Of a DNA stretch of 5,342 bases, positions 4,233 through 5,342 are shown in pieces. Numbering within the stretch: position 1 is the stretch's first letter; each line of letters starts with the position of its first letter. The position numbers were made by a program, and so were the translations under genes. Under the pieces are notes generated by a model. It saw only the letters and a list, made by a program, of their open reading frames with translations. It was not told the DNA's origin and made no database searches. Location: assembly GCA_023442635.1 (NCBI GenBank), contig JAEZYR010000013.1, forward strand, positions 1-5,342, written 5' to 3'. The DNA comes from Bacillota bacterium. GTDB taxonomy: Bacteria > Bacillota > Clostridia > Saccharofermentanales > Fastidiosipilaceae.

Positions 4233-5342
4233 CTAGGCTTCTGAAGCGGCAGGATAAACGGCCTCAGCCACACTACCAGGGCACAGCTGCCCATCCTGCA
4301 CAAAGGGTTCTGGCCGCGTCTCGAGGATGCCGACCAGCTGCTGGCGCAAGAAGGCGATGCGCTCTTGCCAGGCGGCGTCTTGGATGGCGTTATGACTTTC
4401 TGTGGGGTCGATATCCAAACGGAAGTACTGCTCGCGGCCTGTTTCGGTAAACCAAATGTACTTATCGAAGGCACTGACCAGAAATTGATGCGACATCTTA
4501 TTCGGATTTATGTGCTCGCCATGAATCAAGGGGCGATTGGCTAGCGCTTCAGCATCCAAGACAGAGCAGCCGTCAACGCTCGGCGGACAAGCTACACCAG
4601 CTAGGGAGAGGCAAGTCGGCATGATATCCATCAGTTCCACCACCTCTTCGCGCACCTGGCCTCCTGGGCCAACGAAGGCTTCAGGGCCAGAGATGATCAA
4701 AGGTACATGGGCGCTGCCTCGATAAGGGAGAGCCTTTCGGGCTAAGCAATGATCCGAGAGAAGTTCGCCGTGATCCGAGCAGAACAAGATGACCGTATTG
4801 TCCAGCATGTTTTCGGCGAACAAGCCCATGAGCAGGCGGCCGATTTGGTGGTCGAGATGGGTGATGCAGGCATAGTAGCCAGCCTGTTGGTCGTGTATGA
4901 GTTGTTGGTCGATGGGACCTGTATAGGACATGTGAATGCGCCCCGAGGCTTCCAACGCTTCCTGATCATCCCAGTCGCCCTTGAAGGGTGGGGCAAGGTC
5001 CTTTTCGCGGTACAAATCCCAGTAGGCCTGAGGCGCGTCGTAGGGCGGATGGGGGCGCACAAAGCTGGCCATCAGAAAAAGGGGCTCGCTGCGGTCGCGA
5101 CTGCGCAAAACATCCAGGCACTGGTCGACTACCCAGTTGCTTGGGTGGAGGGCTTCTGCATGAGGCCAAGGCCTAGTGACCCAACCGTTACAATCCAGTC
5201 CAGTTTCGAGCAGGGCATCTGAACGCCCGAGTGCCTTGGCTAAGTCATGGCAATAGTCGTCCGCTACTTCTTGGTGGTCGTAATAGGCGCACTCAGCATG
5301 GCGGTAGTAGTGGAGGTAACCGTCGTGTAAGCGCACCTGATG
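4233..5342 (-). CDS. Type I sulfatase, C-terminal part (runs off the right edge)
   Basis: The frame is open to the window edge, so the true start and the C-x-P-x-R modification motif are missing. The 369 codons present form the C-terminal three quarters of a sulfatase. Counting from the GTG at 5334-5336, which is probably internal, P-H-P-P-Y stands at 95-99, C-S-D-H-G-E at 186-191 (metal-binding Asp-His), and K201 followed by Y-R-G-S-A-H-V-P-L-I (205-214) matches the usual K...E-x-x-x-R-V-P-L-I block, with His before V-P-L. The later segment around E-L-M-D-I-M-P-T is also typical. The C-terminal domain ends with the short tail Y-P-A-A-S-E-A. The segment W-V-V-D-Q...F-L-M-A-S corresponds to the point where the left sulfatase is cut, so the two are different genes. 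Substrate unknown; no export signal can be judged. Confidence 0.94.
   Translation of the reverse strand, partial: HQVRLHDGYLHYYRHAECAYYDHQEVADDYCHDLAKALGRSDALLETGLDCNGWVTRPWPHAEALHPSNWVVDQCLDVLRSRDRSEPLFLMASFVRPHPPYDAPQAYWDLYREKDLAPPFKGDWDDQEALEASGRIHMSYTGPIDQQLIHDQQAGYYACITHLDHQIGRLLMGLFAENMLDNTVILFCSDHGELLSDHCLARKALPYRGSAHVPLIISGPEAFVGPGGQVREEVVELMDIMPTCLSLAGVACPPSVDGCSVLDAEALANRPLIHGEHINPNKMSHQFLVSAFDKYIWFTETGREQYFRLDIDPTESHNAIQDAAWQERIAFLRQQLVGILETRPEPFVQDGQLCPGSVAEAVYPAASEA

Noticed and set aside
4749..5222. 157-codon plus-strand open frame opposite the right sulfatase
   Set aside because: It is a shadow of the sulfatase coding frame, with no independent motifs or ribosome site.
1..5342. 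A circular molecule in which the two sulfatase ends form one gene
   Set aside because: Joining the ends puts the two parts in different reading frames, and the fragments overlap in homologous content, so they are separate genes.

Overview
This is a 5.3 kb piece of a bacterial chromosome, moderately GC-rich and densely coded. The Shine-Dalgarno sites are strong (AGGAGG, AAAGGAG), the promoters are sigma70/sigmaA-like with TATAAT -10 boxes, the terminators are hairpin plus T-run, and the one tRNA has its CCA end encoded. Together with an M29-type aminopeptidase, a YjdF/DUF2238-like membrane protein and more than one sulfatase, this suggests a Bacillota-like, possibly host-associated, bacterium. 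No marker gene fixes the taxon, so that is a weak inference.

Layout from left to right. (1) 1-566, minus: N-terminal 188 residues of a type I sulfatase, running off the left edge. (2) 567-828: divergent control region with a 13-bp tandem palindromic GC-rich repeat and a TATAAT promoter overlapped by a hairpin. (3) 829-1521, plus: a Pfs/MtnN-like nucleosidase. (4) 1522-1659: terminator between convergent genes, enclosed by a larger inverted repeat. (5) 3694 down to 1660, minus: a likely two-gene operon of an M29 aminopeptidase and, 28 bp further on, a six-helix membrane protein. (6) 3947-4066, minus: tRNA-Arg(CCG) with its own promoter and terminator. (7) 4233-5342, minus: C-terminal 369 residues of a second sulfatase, running off the right edge.

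The genes do not form an obvious single pathway. The sulfatases would release sulfate from organic sulfate esters, the nucleosidase recycles methylthioadenosine or S-adenosylhomocysteine, and the aminopeptidase trims peptides. Two sulfatase genes on the same strand flank a housekeeping-like core.

I found no convincing undescribed multi-gene system. The points most worth a second look are a Tyr-to-Phe change at a metal-site position of the M29 aminopeptidase, the palindromic repeat array between the left sulfatase and the nucleosidase gene, non-standard binding-loop residues in the nucleosidase, and the nested inverted repeat around the terminator.
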